Assembly (NCBI GenBank): GCA_964057225.1
Contig: OZ059900.1
Coordinates: 20,289,638-20,353,637 of the forward strand
Source: Auanema rhodensis
Taxonomy: Eukaryota > Nematoda > Chromadorea > Rhabditida > Rhabditidae
Length of the DNA: 64,000 bases
Reading direction: 5' to 3'
Shown here piece after piece: positions 38,101 through 52,980 of the stretch; the stretch's first letter is position 1, and each line of letters opens with the position of its first letter. The notes under the pieces are model-generated. The model made no database searches, had not been told where the DNA came from, and was given only the letters and a program-made list of their open reading frames with translations. The position numbers and the translations under genes were made by a program.

Positions 38101-39302
38101 AGGGCACGCCCCTTATGGCTAATATTGATTAAATCGATTTTTGTTCATATGAGTCGTCAAATGCAACGAATTTCAGCGTGTTACATACTAAAATGAAGCA
38201 ATTTACATGCTGAACACTAAAAAAATACAAAAACACAGTATTTCTCATGAGAAATATTTTATTATGCTGGAAAACCAGTTTTTGGAAATTTCGCTGTAAA
38301 CAAGGTTTTGACTTACGATTTCATGTGTTCAAACTCATGCAATGTCAATGAAACCTAGCTCAAAATTGTTCGTACAACGTCTAGTTCCACTTTCACGACA
38401 AAAAAACAGGGGGTAGAAAATTAGGGAAATTAGCATATTCTGAGGGCACGCCCCTTATGGCTAGTATTGATTAAATCGATTTTTGTTCATATGAGTCGTC
38501 AAATGCAACGAATTTCAGCGTGTTACATACTAAAATGAAGCATTTTACATGCTGAACACTAGAAAAATACAAAAACACAGTATTTCCCATGAGAAATATT
38601 TTATTATGCTGGAAAACCAGTTTTTGGAAATTTCGCTGTAAACAAGGTTTTGACTTACGATTTCATGTGTTCAAACTCATGCAATGTCAATGAAACCTAG
38701 CTCAAAATTGTTCGTACAACGTCTAGTTCCACTTTCACGACAAAAAAACAGGGGTTAGAAAATTAAGGAAATTAGCATATTCTGAGGGCACGCCCCTTAT
38801 GGCTAATATTGATTAAATCGATTTTTGTTCATATGAGTCGTCAAATGCAACGAATTTCAGCGTGTTACATACTAAAATGAAGCATTTTACATGCTGAACA
38901 CTAGAAAAATACAAAAACACAGTATTTCCCATGAGAAATATTTTATTATGCTGGAAAACCAGTTTTTGGAAATTTCGCTGTAAACAAGGTTTTGACTTAG
39001 GATTTCATGTGTTCAAACTCATGCAATGTCAATGAAACCTAGCTCAAAATTGTTTGTACAACGTCTAGTTCCACTTTCACGACAAAAAAACAGGGGTTAG
39101 AAAATTAAGGAAATTAGCATATTCTGAGGGCACGCCCCTTATGGCTAATATTGATTAAATCGATTTTTGTTCATATGAGTCGTCAAATGCAACGAATTTC
39201 AGCGTGTTACATACTAAAATGAAGCATTTTACATGCTGAACACTAGAAAAATACAAAAACACAGTATTTCCCATGAGAAATATTTTATTATGCTGGAAAA
39301 CC
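32123..39302 (+). repeat. 21-monomer higher-order repeat of 7180 bp, copy 1
   Basis: Twenty-one monomers, nineteen of 342 bp and two of 341 bp (32123 and 32806, six A+242A). Diagnostic marks in order include GTCAACTGC at 32690 with 286A, CTAGTCCC in monomer 33147, 131T+169C (33489), 238A (33831), 254T (34173), then 131T+169C, 238A and 254T again (34857, 35199, 35541), ACAAACTA (36567), 133A+254T (36909), 133A+267A+286A+311T (37935), 137G+188G (38277) and CTTAGGATTT at 39000. All of these recur 7180 bp downstream. This is the largest repeat unit seen in the window. Confidence 0.95.
33489..36224 (+). repeat. Nested 4-monomer duplication (2 x 1368 bp) inside 21-mer copy 1
   Basis: Monomers 33489 (131T+169C), 33831 (238A), 34173 (254T) and 34515 (plain TTAGGG) are followed by the same four types at 34857, 35199, 35541 and 35883. 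The step is 1368 bp, four monomers. The 4-mer duplication must predate the duplication of the 21-mer, because both 21-mers carry it. Confidence 0.93.
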
Positions 39303-42300
39303 AGTTTTTGGAAATTTCGCTGTAAACAAGGTTTTGACTTACGATTTCATGTGTTCAAACTCATGCAATGTCAATGAAACCTAGCTCAAAATTGTTCGTA
39401 CAACGTCTAGTTCCACTTTCACGACAAAAAACAGGGGTTAGAAAATTAAGGAAATTAGCATATTCTGAGGGCACGCCCCTTATGGCTAATATTGATTAAA
39501 TCGATTTTTGTTCATATGAGTCGTCAAATGCAACGAATTTCAACGTGTTACATACTAAAATGAAGCATTTTACATGCTGAACACTAGAAAAATACAAAAA
39601 CACAGTATTTCCCATGAGAAATATTTTATTATGCTGGAAAACCAGTTTTTGGAAATTTCGCTGTAAACAAGGTTTTGACTTACGATTTCATGTGTTCAAA
39701 CTCATGCAATGTCAATGAAACCTAGCTCAAAATTGTTCGTACAACGTCTAGTTCCACTTTCACGACAAAAAAACAGGGGTTAGAAAATTAGGGAAATTAG
39801 CATATTCTGAGGGCACGCCCCTTATGGCTAATATTGATTAAATCGATTTTTGTTCATATGAGTCGTCAACTGCAACGAATTTCAGCGTGTTACATACTAA
39901 AATGAAGCATTTTACATGCTGAACACTAAAAAAATACAAAAACACAGTATTTCCCATGAGAAATATTTTATTATGCTGGAAAACCAGTTTTTGGAAATTT
40001 CGCTGTAAACAAGGTTTTGACTTACGATTTCATGTGTTCAAACTCATGCAATGTCAATGAAACCTAGCTCAAAATTGTTCGTACAACGTCTAGTTCCACT
40101 TTCACGACAAAAAACAGGGGTTAGAAAATTAAGGAAATTAGCATATTCTGAGGGCACGCCCCTTATGGCTAATATTGATTAAATCGATTTTTGTTCATAT
40201 GAGTCGTCAAATGCAACGAATTTCAACGTGTTACATACTAAAATGAAGCATTTTACATGCTGAACACTAGAAAAATACAAAAACACAGTATTTCCCATGA
40301 GAAATATTTTATTATGCTGGAAAACCAGTTTTTGGAAATTTCGCTGTAAACAAGGTTTTGACTTACGATTTCATGTGTTCAAACTCATGCAATGTCAATG
40401 AAACCTAGCTCAAAATTGTTCGTACAACGTCTAGTCCCACTTTCACGACAAAAAAACAAGGGTTAGAAAATTAGGGAAATTAGCATATTCTGAGGGCACG
40501 CCCCTTATGGCTAATATTGATTAAATCGATTTTTGTTCATATGAGTCGTCAAATGCAACGAATTTCAGCGTGTTACATACTAAAATGAAGCATTTTACAT
40601 GCTGAACACTAGAAAAATACAAAAACACAGTATTTCCCATGAGAAATATTTTATTATGCTGGAAAACCAGTTTTTGGAAATTTCGCTGTAAACAAGGTTT
40701 TGACTTACGATTTCATGTGTTCAAACTCATGCAATGTCAATGAAACCTAGCTCAAAATTGTTCGTACAACGTCTAGTTCCACTTTCACGACAAAAAAATA
40801 GGGGTTAGAAAATTAGGGAAATTAGCATATTCTGAGCGCACGCCCCTTATGGCTAATATTGATTAAATCGATTTTTGTTCATATGAGTCGTCAAATGCAA
40901 CGAATTTCAGCGTGTTACATACTAAAATGAAGCATTTTACATGCTGAACACTAGAAAAATACAAAAACACAGTATTTCCCATGAGAAATATTTTATTATG
41001 CTGGAAAACCAGTTTTTGGAAATTTCGCTGTAAACAAGGTTTTGACTTACGATTTCATGTGTTCAAACTCATGCAATGTCAATGAAACCTAGCTCAAAAT
41101 TGTTCGTACAACGTCTAGTTCCACTTTCACGACAAAAAAACAGGGGTTAGAAAATTAAGGAAATTAGCATATTCTGAGGGCACGCCCCTTATGGCTAATA
41201 TTGATTAAATCGATTTTTGTTCATATGAGTCGTCAAATGCAACGAATATCAGCGTGTTACATACTAAAATGAAGCATTTTACATGCTGAACACTAGAAAA
41301 ATACAAAAACACAGTATTTCCCATGAGAAATATTTTATTATGCTGGAAAACCAGTTTTTGGAAATTTCGCTGTAAACAAGGTTTTGACTTACGATTTCAT
41401 GTGTTCAAACTCATGCAATGTCAATGAAACCTAGCTCAAAATTGTTCGTACAACGTCTAGTTCCACTTTCACGACAAAAAAACAGGGGTTAGAAAATTAA
41501 GGAAATTAGCATATTCTGAGGGCACGCCCCTTATGGCTAATATTGATTAAATCGATTTTTGTTCATATGAGTCGTCAAATGCAACGAATTTCAGCGTGTT
41601 ACATATTAAAATGAAGCATTTTACATGCTGAACACTAGAAAAATACAAAAACACAGTATTTCCCATGAGAAATATTTTATTATGCTGGAAAACCAGTTTT
41701 TGGAAATTTCGCTGTAAACAAGGTTTTGACTTACGATTTCATGTGTTCAAACTCATGCAATGTCAATGAAACCTAGCTCAAAATTGTTCGTACAACGTCT
41801 AGTTCCACTTTCACGACAAAAAAACAGGGGTTAGAAAATTAGGGAAATTAGCATATTCTGAGGGCACGCCCCTTATGGCTAATATTGATTAAATCGATTT
41901 TTGTTCATATGAGTCGTCAAATGCAACGAATTTCAGCGTGTTACATACTAAAATGAAGCATTTTACATGCTGAACACTAGAAAAATACAAAAACACAGTA
42001 TTTCCCATGAGAAATATTTTATTATGCTGGAAAACCAGTTTTTGGAAATTTCGCTGTAAACAAGGTTTTGACTTACGATTTCATGTGTTCAAACTCATGC
42101 AATGTCAATGAAACCTAGCTCAAAATTGTTCGTACAACGTCTAGTTCCACTTTCACGACAAAAAAATAGGGGTTAGAAAATTAGGGAAATTAGCATATTC
42201 TGAGCGCACGCCCCTTATGGCTAATATTGATTAAATCGATTTTTGTTCATATGAGTCGTCAAATGCAACGAATTTCAGCGTGTTACATACTAAAATGAAG

Positions 42301-45300
42301 CATTTTACATGCTGAACACTAGAAAAATACAAAAACACAGTATTTCCCATGAGAAATATTTTATTATGCTGGAAAACCAGTTTTTGGAAATTTCGCTGTA
42401 AACAAGGTTTTGACTTACGATTTCATGTGTTCAAACTCATGCAATGTCAATGAAACCTAGCTCAAAATTGTTCGTACAACGTCTAGTTCCACTTTCACGA
42501 CAAAAAAACAGGGGTTAGAAAATTAAGGAAATTAGCATATTCTGAGGGCACGCCCCTTATGGCTAATATTGATTAAATCGATTTTTGTTCATATGAGTCG
42601 TCAAATGCAACGAATATCAGCGTGTTACATACTAAAATGAAGCATTTTACATGCTGAACACTAGAAAAATACAAAAACACAGTATTTCCCATGAGAAATA
42701 TTTTATTATGCTGGAAAACCAGTTTTTGGAAATTTCGCTGTAAACAAGGTTTTGACTTACGATTTCATGTGTTCAAACTCATGCAATGTCAATGAAACCT
42801 AGCTCAAAATTGTTCGTACAACGTCTAGTTCCACTTTCACGACAAAAAAACAGGGGTTAGAAAATTAAGGAAATTAGCATATTCTGAGGGCACGCCCCTT
42901 ATGGCTAATATTGATTAAATCGATTTTTGTTCATATGAGTCGTCAAATGCAACGAATTTCAGCGTGTTACATATTAAAATGAAGCATTTTACATGCTGAA
43001 CACTAGAAAAATACAAAAACACAGTATTTCCCATGAGAAATATTTTATTATGCTGGAAAACCAGTTTTTGGAAATTTCGCTGTAAACAAGGTTTTGACTT
43101 ACGATTTCATGTGTTCAAACTCATGCAATGTCAATGAAACCTAGCTCAAAATTGTTCGTACAACGTCTAGTTCCACTTTCACGACAAAAAAACAGGGGTT
43201 AGAAAATTAGGGAAATTAGCATATTCTGAGGGCACGCCCCTTATGGCTAATATTGATTAAATCGATTTTTGTTCATATGAGTCGTCAAATGCAACGAATT
43301 TCAGCGTGTTACATACTAAAATGAAGCATTTTACATGCTGAACACTAGAAAAATACAAAAACACAGTATTTCCCATGAGAAATATTTTATTATGCTGGAA
43401 AACCAGTTTTTGGAAATTTCGCTGTAAACAAGGTTTTGACTTACGATTTCATGTGTTCAAACTCATGCAATGTCAATGAAACCTAGCTCAAAATTGTTCG
43501 TACAACGTCTAGTTCCACTTTCACGACAAAAAAACAGGGGTTAGAAAATTAAGGAAATTAGCATATTCTGAGGGCACGCCCCTTATGGCTAATATTGATT
43601 AAATCGATTTTTGTTCATATGAGTCGTCAAATGCAACGAATTTCAGCGTGTTACATACTAAAATGAAGCATTTTACATGCTGAACACTAGAAAAATACAA
43701 AAACACAGTATTTCCCATGAGAAATATTTTATTATGCTGGAAAACCAGTTTTTGGAAATTTCGCTGTAAACAAGGTTTTGACTTACGATTTCATGTGTTC
43801 AAACTCATGCAATGTCAATGAAACCTAGCTCAAAATTGTTCGTACAACGTCTAGTTCCACTTTCACGACAAAAAAACAGGGGTTAGAAAATTAAGGAAAT
43901 TAGCATATTCTGAGGGCACGCCCCTTATGGCTAATATTGATTAAATCGATTTTTGTTCATATGAGTCGTCAAATGCAACGAATTTCAGCGTGTTACAAAC
44001 TAAAATGAAGCATTTTACATGCTGAACACTAGAAAAATACAAAAACACAGTATTTCCCATGAGAAATATTTTATTATGCTGGAAAACCAGTTTTTGGAAA
44101 TTTCGCTGTAAACAAGGTTTTGACTTACGATTTCATGTGTTCAAACTCATGCAATGTCAATGAAACCTAGCTCAAAATTGTTCGTACAACGTCTAGTTCC
44201 ACTTTCACGACAAAAAAACAAGGGTTAGAAAATTAGGGAAATTAGCATATTCTGAGGGCACGCCCCTTATGGCTAATATTGATTAAATCGATTTTTGTTC
44301 ATATGAGTCGTCAAATGCAACGAATTTCAGCGTGTTACATATTAAAATGAAGCATTTTACATGCTGAACACTAGAAAAATACAAAAACACAGTATTTCCC
44401 ATGAGAAATATTTTATTATGCTGGAAAACCAGTTTTTGGAAATTTCGCTGTAAACAAGGTTTTGACTTACGATTTCATGTGTTCAAACTCATGCAATGTC
44501 AATGAAACCTAGCTCAAAATTGTTCGTACAACGTCTAGTTCCACTTTCACGACAAAAAAACAGGGGTTAGAAAATTAAGGAAATTAGCATATTCTGAGGG
44601 CACGCCCCTTATGGCTAATATTGATTAAATCGATTTTTGTTCATATGAGTCGTCAAATGCAACGAATTTCAGCGTGTTACATACTAAAATGAAGCATTTT
44701 ACATGCTGAACACTAGAAAAATACAAAAACACAGTATTTCCCATGAGAAATATTTTATTATGCTGGAAAACCAGTTTTTGGAAATTTCGCTGTAAACAAG
44801 GTTTTGACTTACGATTTCATGTGTTCAAACTCATGCAATGTCAATGAAACCTAGCTCAAAATTGTTCGTACAACGTCTAGTTCCACTTTCACGACAAAAA
44901 AACAGGGGTTAGAAAATTAAGGAAATTAGCATATTCTGAGGGCACGCCCCTTATGGCTAATATTGATTAAATCGATTTTTGTTCATATGAGTCGTCAAAT
45001 GCAACGAATTTCAGCGTGTTACATACTAAAATGAAGCATTTTACATGCTGAACACTAGAAAAATACAAAAACACAGTATTTCCCATGAGAAATATTTTAT
45101 TATGCTGGAAAACCAGTTTTTGGAAATTTCGCTGTAAACAAGGTTTTGACTTACGATTTCATGTGTTCAAACTCATGCAATGTCAATGAAACCTAGCTCA
45201 AAATTGTTCGTACAACGTCTAGTTCCACTTTCACGACAAAAAAACAAGGGTTAGAAAATTAGGGAAATTAGCATATTCTGAGGGCACGCCCCTTATGGCT

Positions 45301-46482
45301 AATATTGATTAAATCGATTTTTGTTCATATGAGTCGTCAAATGCAACGAATTTCAGCGTGTTACATACTAAAATGAAGCAATTTACATGCTGAACACTAA
45401 AAAAATACAAAAACACAGTATTTCTCATGAGAAATATTTTATTATGCTGGAAAACCAGTTTTTGGAAATTTCGCTGTAAACAAGGTTTTGACTTACGATT
45501 TCATGTGTTCAAACTCATGCAATGTCAATGAAACCTAGCTCAAAATTGTTCGTACAACGTCTAGTTCCACTTTCACGACAAAAAAACAGGGGGTAGAAAA
45601 TTAGGGAAATTAGCATATTCTGAGGGCACGCCCCTTATGGCTAGTATTGATTAAATCGATTTTTGTTCATATGAGTCGTCAAATGCAACGAATTTCAGCG
45701 TGTTACATACTAAAATGAAGCATTTTACATGCTGAACACTAGAAAAATACAAAAACACAGTATTTCCCATGAGAAATATTTTATTATGCTGGAAAACCAG
45801 TTTTTGGAAATTTCGCTGTAAACAAGGTTTTGACTTACGATTTCATGTGTTCAAACTCATGCAATGTCAATGAAACCTAGCTCAAAATTGTTCGTACAAC
45901 GTCTAGTTCCACTTTCACGACAAAAAAACAGGGGTTAGAAAATTAAGGAAATTAGCATATTCTGAGGGCACGCCCCTTATGGCTAATATTGATTAAATCG
46001 ATTTTTGTTCATATGAGTCGTCAAATGCAACGAATTTCAGCGTGTTACATACTAAAATGAAGCATTTTACATGCTGAACACTAGAAAAATACAAAAACAC
46101 AGTATTTCCCATGAGAAATATTTTATTATGCTGGAAAACCAGTTTTTGGAAATTTCGCTGTAAACAAGGTTTTGACTTAGGATTTCATGTGTTCAAACTC
46201 ATGCAATGTCAATGAAACCTAGCTCAAAATTGTTCGTACAACGTCTAGTTCCACTTTCACGACAAAAAAACAGGGGTTAGAAAATTAAGGAAATTAGCAT
46301 ATTCTGAGGGCACGCCCCTTATGGCTAATATTGATTAAATCGATTTTTGTTCATATGAGTCGTCAAATGCAACGAATTTCAGCGTGTTACATACTAAAAT
46401 GAAGCATTTTACATGCTGAACACTAGAAAAATACAAAAACACAGTATTTCCCATGAGAAATATTTTATTATGCTGGAAAACC
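39303..46482 (+). repeat. 21-monomer higher-order repeat of 7180 bp, copy 2
   Basis: Every diagnostic mark of copy 1 is present at +7180 bp: GTCAACTGC at 39870, CTAGTCCC in monomer 40327, 131T+169C (40669, 42037), 238A (41011, 42379), 254T (41353, 42721), ACAAACTA (43747), 311T at 45425, 137G+188G (45457) and CTTAGGATTT at 46180. The only difference I noticed is 46235 C versus 39055 T. Limits are set by the monomers on either side: 31781 and 46483 do not match the corresponding positions of the other copy. Confidence 0.95.
40669..43404 (+). repeat. Nested 4-monomer duplication (2 x 1368 bp) inside 21-mer copy 2
   Basis: This is the counterpart of 33489-36224 at +7180 bp, with the same pair of four-monomer runs beginning at 40669 and 42037. 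Confidence 0.93.
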
Positions 46483-49400
46483 AGTTTTTGGAAATTTCGC
46501 TGTAAACAAGGTTTTGACTTACGATTTCATGTGTTCAAACTCATGCAATGTCAATGAAACCTAGCTCAAAATTGTTCGTACAACGTCTAGTTCCACTTTC
46601 ACGACAAAAAAACAAGGGTTAGAAAATTAGGGAAATTAGCATATTCTGAGGGCACGCCCCTTATGGCTAATATTGATTAAATCGATTTTTGTTCATATGA
46701 GTCGTCAAATGCAACGAATTTCAGCGTGTTACATACTAAAATGAAGCATTTTACATGCTGAACACTAAAAAAATACAAAAACACAGTATTTCCCATGAGA
46801 AATATTTTATTATGCTGGAAAACCAGTTTTTGGAAATTTCGCTGTAAACAAGGTTTTGACTTACGATTTCATGTGTTCAAACTCATGCAATGTCAATGAA
46901 ACCTAGCTCAAAATTGTTCGTACAACGTCTAGTTCCACTTTCACGACAAAAAACAGGGGTTAGAAAATTAAGGAAATTAGCATATTCTGAGGGCACGCCC
47001 CTTATGGCTAATATTGATTAAATCGATTTTTGTTCATATGAGTCGTCAAATGCAACGAATTTCAACGTGTTACATACTAAAATGAAGCATTTTACATGCT
47101 GAACACTAGAAAAATACAAAAACACAGTATTTCCCATGAGAAATATTTTATTATGCTGGAAAACCAGTTTTTGGAAATTTCGCTGTAAACAAGGTTTTGA
47201 CTTACGATTTCATGTGTTCAAACTCATGCAATGTCAATGAAACCTAGCTCAAAATTGTTCGTACAACGTCTAGTTCCACTTTCACGACAAAAAAACAGGG
47301 GTTAGAAAATTAGGGAAATTAGCATATTCTGAGGGCACGCCCCTTATGGCTAGTATTGATTAAATCGATTTTTGTTCATATGAGTCGTCAAATGCAACGA
47401 ATTTCAGCGTGTTACATACTAAAATGAAACATTTTATATGCTGAACACTAGAAAAATACAAAAACACAGTATTTCCCATGAGAAATATTTTATTATGCTG
47501 GAAAACCAGTTTTTGGAAATTTCGCTGTAAACAAGGTTTTGACTTACGATTTCATGTGTTCAAACTCATGCAATGTCAATGAAACCTAGCTCAAAATTGT
47601 TTGTACAACGTCTAGTTCCACTTTCACGACAAAAAAAACAGGGGTTAGAAAATTAGGGAAATTAGCATATTCTGAGGGCACGCCCCTTATGGCTAATATT
47701 GATTAAATCGATTTTTGTTCATATGAGTCGTCAAATGCAACGAATTTCAGCGTGTTACATACTAAAATGAAGCATTTTACATGCTGAACACTAGAAAAAT
47801 ACAAAAACACAGTATTTCCCATGAGAAATATTTTATTATGCTGGAAAACCAGTTTTTGGAAATTTCGCTGTAAACAAGGTTTTGACTTACGATTTCATGT
47901 GTTCAAACTCATGCAATGTCAATGAAACCTAGCTCAAAATTGTTCGTACAACGTCTAGTTCCACTTTCACGACAAAAAAACAAGGGTTAGAAAATTAGGG
48001 AAATTAGCATATTCTGAGGGCACGCCCCTTATGGCTAATATAGATTAAATCGATTTTTGTTCATATGAGTCGTCAAATGCAACGAATTTCAGCGTGTTAC
48101 ATACTAAAATGAAGCAATTTACATGCTGAACACTAAAAAAATACAAAAACACAGTATTTCTCATGAGAAATATTTTATTATGCTGGAAAACCAGTTTTTG
48201 GAAATTTCGCTGTAAACAAGGTTTTGACTTACGATTTCATGTGTTCAAACTCATGCAATGTCAATGAAACCTAGCTCAAAATTGTTCGTACAACGTCTAG
48301 TTCCACTTTCACGACAAAAAAACAGGGGTTAGAAAATTAAGGAAATTAGCATATTCTGAGGGCACGCCCCTTATGGCTAATATTGATTAAATCGATTTTT
48401 GTTCATATGAGTCGTCAAATGCAACGAATTTCAGCGTGTTACATACTAAAATGAAGCATTTTACATGCTGAACACTAGAAAAATACAAAAACACAGTATT
48501 TCCCATGAGAAATATTTTATTATGCTGGAAAACCAGTTTTTGGAAATTTCGCTGTAAACAAGGTTTTGACTTACGATTTCATGTGTTCAAACTCATGCAA
48601 TGTCAATGAAACCTAGCTCAAAATTGTTCGTACAACGTCTAGTTCCACTTTCACGACAAAAAAACAGGGGTTAGAAAATTAAGGAAATTAGCATATTCTG
48701 AGGGCACGCCCCTTATGGCTAATATTGATTAAATCGATTTTTGTTCATATGAGTCGTCAAATGCAACGAATTTCAGCGTGTTACATACTAAAATGAAGCA
48801 TTTTACATGCTGAACACTAGAAAAATACAAAAACACAGTATTTCCCATGAGAAATATTTTATTATGCTGGAAAACCAGTTTTTGGAAATTTCGCTGTAAA
48901 CAAGGTTTTGACTTACGATTTCATGTGTTCAAACTCATGCAATGTCAATGAAACCTAGCTCAAAATTGTTCGTACAACGTCTAGTTCCACTTTCACGACA
49001 AAAAAACAAGGGTTAGAAAATTAGGGAAATTAGCATATTCTGAGGGCACGCCCCTTATGGCTAATATTGATTAAATTGATTTTTGTTCATATGAGTCGTC
49101 AAATGCAACGAATTTCAGCGTGTTACATACTAAAATGAAGCATTTTACATGCTGAACACTAAAAAAATACAAAAACACAGTATTTCTCATGAGAAATATT
49201 TTATTATGCTGGAAAACCAGTTTTTGGAAATTTCGCTGTAAACAAGGTTTTGACTTACGATTTCATGTGTTCAAACTCATGCAATGTCAATGAAACCTAG
49301 CTCAAAATTGTTCGTACAACGTCTAGTTCCACTTTCACGACAAAAAAACAGGGGTTAGAAAATTAAGGAAATTAGCATATTCTGAGGGCACGCCCCTTAT

Positions 49401-49560
49401 GGCTAATATTGATTAAATCGATTTTTGTTCATATGAGTCGTCAAATGCAACGAATTTCAGCGTGTTACATACTAAAATGAAGCATTTTACATGCTGAACA
49501 CTAGAAAAATACAAAAACACAGTATTTCCCATGAGAAATATTTTATTATGCTGGAAAACC
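46483..49560 (+). repeat. 9-monomer block starting with the four-monomer cassette
   Basis: The cassette 133A+286A (46483), six A+242A (46825), 188G+264A+272T (47166), 95T+eight A (47508, without 236G) is followed by 133A+267A+286A+311T with ATATAGATT (47851), 148A, 148A (48193, 48535), 133A+286A+311T with loss of the ATCGAT site (48877), and 148A (49219). Total 3078 bp. It is similar in plan to the next block but not an exact copy. Confidence 0.88.
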
Positions 49561-52500
49561 AGTTTTTGGAAATTTCGCTGTAAACAAGGTTTTGACTTAC
49601 GATTTCATGTGTTCAAACTCATGCAATGTCAATGAAACCTAGCTCAAAATTGTTCGTACAACGTCTAGTTCCACTTTCACGACAAAAAAACAAGGGTTAG
49701 AAAATTAGGGAAATTAGCATATTCTGAGGGCACGCCCCTTATGGCTAATATTGATTAAATCGATTTTTGTTCATATGAGTCGTCAAATGCAACGAATTTC
49801 AGCGTGTTACATACTAAAATGAAGCATTTTACATGCTGAACACTAAAAAAATACAAAAACACAGTATTTCCCATGAGAAATATTTTATTATGCTGGAAAA
49901 CCAGTTTTTGGAAATTTCGCTGTAAACAAGGTTTTGACTTACGATTTCATGTGTTCAAACTCATGCAATGTCAATGAAACCTAGCTCAAAATTGTTCGTA
50001 CAACGTCTAGTTCCACTTTCACGACAAAAAACAGGGGTTAGAAAATTAAGGAAATTAGCATATTCTGAGGGCACGCCCCTTATGGCTAATATTGATTAAA
50101 TCGATTTTTGTTCATATGAGTCGTCAAATGCAACGAATTTCAACGTGTTACATACTAAAATGAAGCATTTTACATGCTGAACACTAGAAAAATACAAAAA
50201 CACAGTATTTCCCATGAGAAATATTTTATTATGCTGGAAAACCAGTTTTTGGAAATTTCGCTGTAAACAAGGTTTTGACTTACGATTTCATGTGTTCAAA
50301 CTCATGCAATGTCAATGAAACCTAGCTCAAAATTGTTCGTACAACGTCTAGTTCCACTTTCACGACAAAAAAACAGGGGTTAGAAAATTAGGGAAATTAG
50401 CATATTCTGAGGGCACGCCCCTTATGGCTAGTATTGATTAAATCGATTTTTGTTCATATGAGTCGTCAAATGCAACGAATTTCAGCGTGTTACATACTAA
50501 AATGAAGCATTTTACATGCTGAACACTAGAAAAATACAAAAACACAGTATTTCCCATGAGAAATATTTTATTATGCTGGAAAACCAGTTTTTGGAAATTT
50601 CGCTGTAAACAAGGTTTTGACTTACGATTTCATGTGTTCAAACTCATGCAATGTCAATGAAACCTAGCTCAAAATTGTTTGTACAACGTCTAGTTCCACT
50701 TTCACGACAAAAAAAACAGGGGTTAGAAAATTAGGGAAATTAGCATATTCTGAGGGCACGCCCCTTATGGCTAATATTGATTAAATCGATTTTTGTTCAT
50801 ATGAGTCGTCAAATGCAACGAGTTTCAGCGTGTTACATACTAAAATGAAGCATTTTACATGCTGAACACTAGAAAAATACAAAAACACAGTATTTCCCAT
50901 GAGAAATATTTTATTATGCTGGAAAACCAGTTTTTGGAAATTTCGCTGTAAACAAGGTTTTGACTTACGATTTCATGTGTTCAAACTCATGCAATGTCAA
51001 TGAAACCTAGCTCAAAATTGTTCGTACAACGTCTAGTTCCACTTTCACGACAAAAAAACAGGGGTTAGAAAATTAAGGAAATTAGCATATTCTGAGGGCA
51101 CGCCCCTTATGGCTAATATTGATTAAATCGATTTTTGTTCATATGAGTCGTCAAATGCAACGAATTTCAGCGTGTTACATACTAAAATGAAGCATTTTAC
51201 ATGCTGAACACTAGAAAAATACAAAAACACAGTATTTCCCATGAGAAATATTTTATTATGCTGGAAAACCAGTTTTTGGAAATTTCGCTGTAAACAAGGT
51301 TTTGACTTACGATTTCATGTGTTCAAACTCATGCAATGTCAATGAAACCTAGCTCAAAATTGTTCGTACAACGTCTAGTTCCACTTTCACGACAAAAAAA
51401 CAGGGGTTAGAAAATTAAGGAAATTAGCATATTCTGAGGGCACGCCCCTTATGGCTAATATTGATTAAATCGATTTTTGTTCATATGAGTCGTCAAATGC
51501 AACGAATTTCAGCGTGTTACATACTAAAATGAAGCATTTTACATGCTGAACACTAGAAAAATACAAAAACACAGTATTTCCCATGAGAAATATTTTATTA
51601 TGCTGGAAAACCAGTTTTTGGAAATTTCGCTGTAAACAAGGTTTTGACTTACGATTTCATGTGTTCAAACTCATGCAATGTCAATGAAACCTAGCTCAAA
51701 ATTGTTCGTACAACGTCTAGTTCCACTTTCACGACAAAAAAACAGGGGTTAGAAAATTAAGGAAATTAGCATATTCTGAGGGCACGCCCCTTATGGCTAA
51801 TATTGATTAAATCGATTTTTGTTCATATGAGTCGTCAAATGCAACGAATTTCAGCGTGTTACATACTAAAATGAAGCATTTTACATGCTGAACACTAGAA
51901 AAATACAAAAACACAGTATTTCCCATGAGAAATATTTTATTATGCTGGAAAACCAGTTTTTGGAAATTTCGCTGTAAACAAGGTTTTGACTTACGATTTC
52001 ATGTGTTCAAACTCATGCAATGTCAATGAAACCTAGCTCAAAATTGTTCGTACAACGTCTAGTTCCACTTTCACGACAAAAAAACAAGGGTTAGAAAATT
52101 AGGGAAATTAGCATATTCTGAGGGCACGCCCCTTATGGCTAATATTGATTAAATCGATTTTTGTTCATATGAGTCGTCAAATGCAACGAATTTCAGCGTG
52201 TTACATACTAAAATGAAGCATTTTACATGCTGAACACTAAAAAAATACAAAAACACAGTATTTCTCATGAGAAATATTTTATTATGCTGGAAAACCAGTT
52301 TTTGGAAATTTCGCTGTAAACAAGGTTTTGACTTACGATTTCATGTGTTCAAACTCATGCAATGTCAATGAAACCTAGCTCAAAATTGTTCGTACAACGT
52401 CTAGTTCCACTTTCACGACAAAAAAACAGGGGTTAGAAAATTAAGGAAATTAGCATATTCTGAGGGCACGCCCCTTATGGCTAATATTGATTAAATCGAT

Positions 52501-52980
52501 TTTTGTTCATATGAGTCGTCAAATGCAACGAATTTCAGCGTGGTACATACTACAATGAAGCATTTTACATGCTGAACACTAGAAAAATACAAAAACACAG
52601 TATTTCCCATGAGAAATATTTTATTATGCTGGAAAACCAGTTTTTGGAAATTTCGCTGTAAACAAGGTTTTGACTTACGATTTCATGTGTTCAAACTCAT
52701 GCAATGTCAATGAAACCTAGCTCAAAATTGTTCGTACAACGTCTAGTTCCACTTTCACGACAAAAAAACAGGGGTTAGAAAATTAAGGAAATTAGCATAT
52801 TCTGAGGGCACGCCCCTTATGGCTAATATTGATTAAATCGATTTTTGTTCATATGAGTCGTCAAATGCAACGAATTTCAGCGTGTTACATACTAAAATGA
52901 AGCATTTTACATGCTGAACACTAGAAAAATACAAAAACACAGTATTTCCCATGAGAAATATTTTATTATGCTGGAAAACC
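49561..52980 (+). repeat. 10-monomer block starting with the four-monomer cassette
   Basis: Cassette at 49561, 49903, 50244 and 50586 (the third unit keeps 264G). Three 148A monomers follow (50929, 51271, 51613), then 133A+286A+311T (51955), 148A with private GTGGTACAT and CTACAATG (52297), and 148A (52639). Total 3420 bp. The next cassette begins at 52981. Confidence 0.88.
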
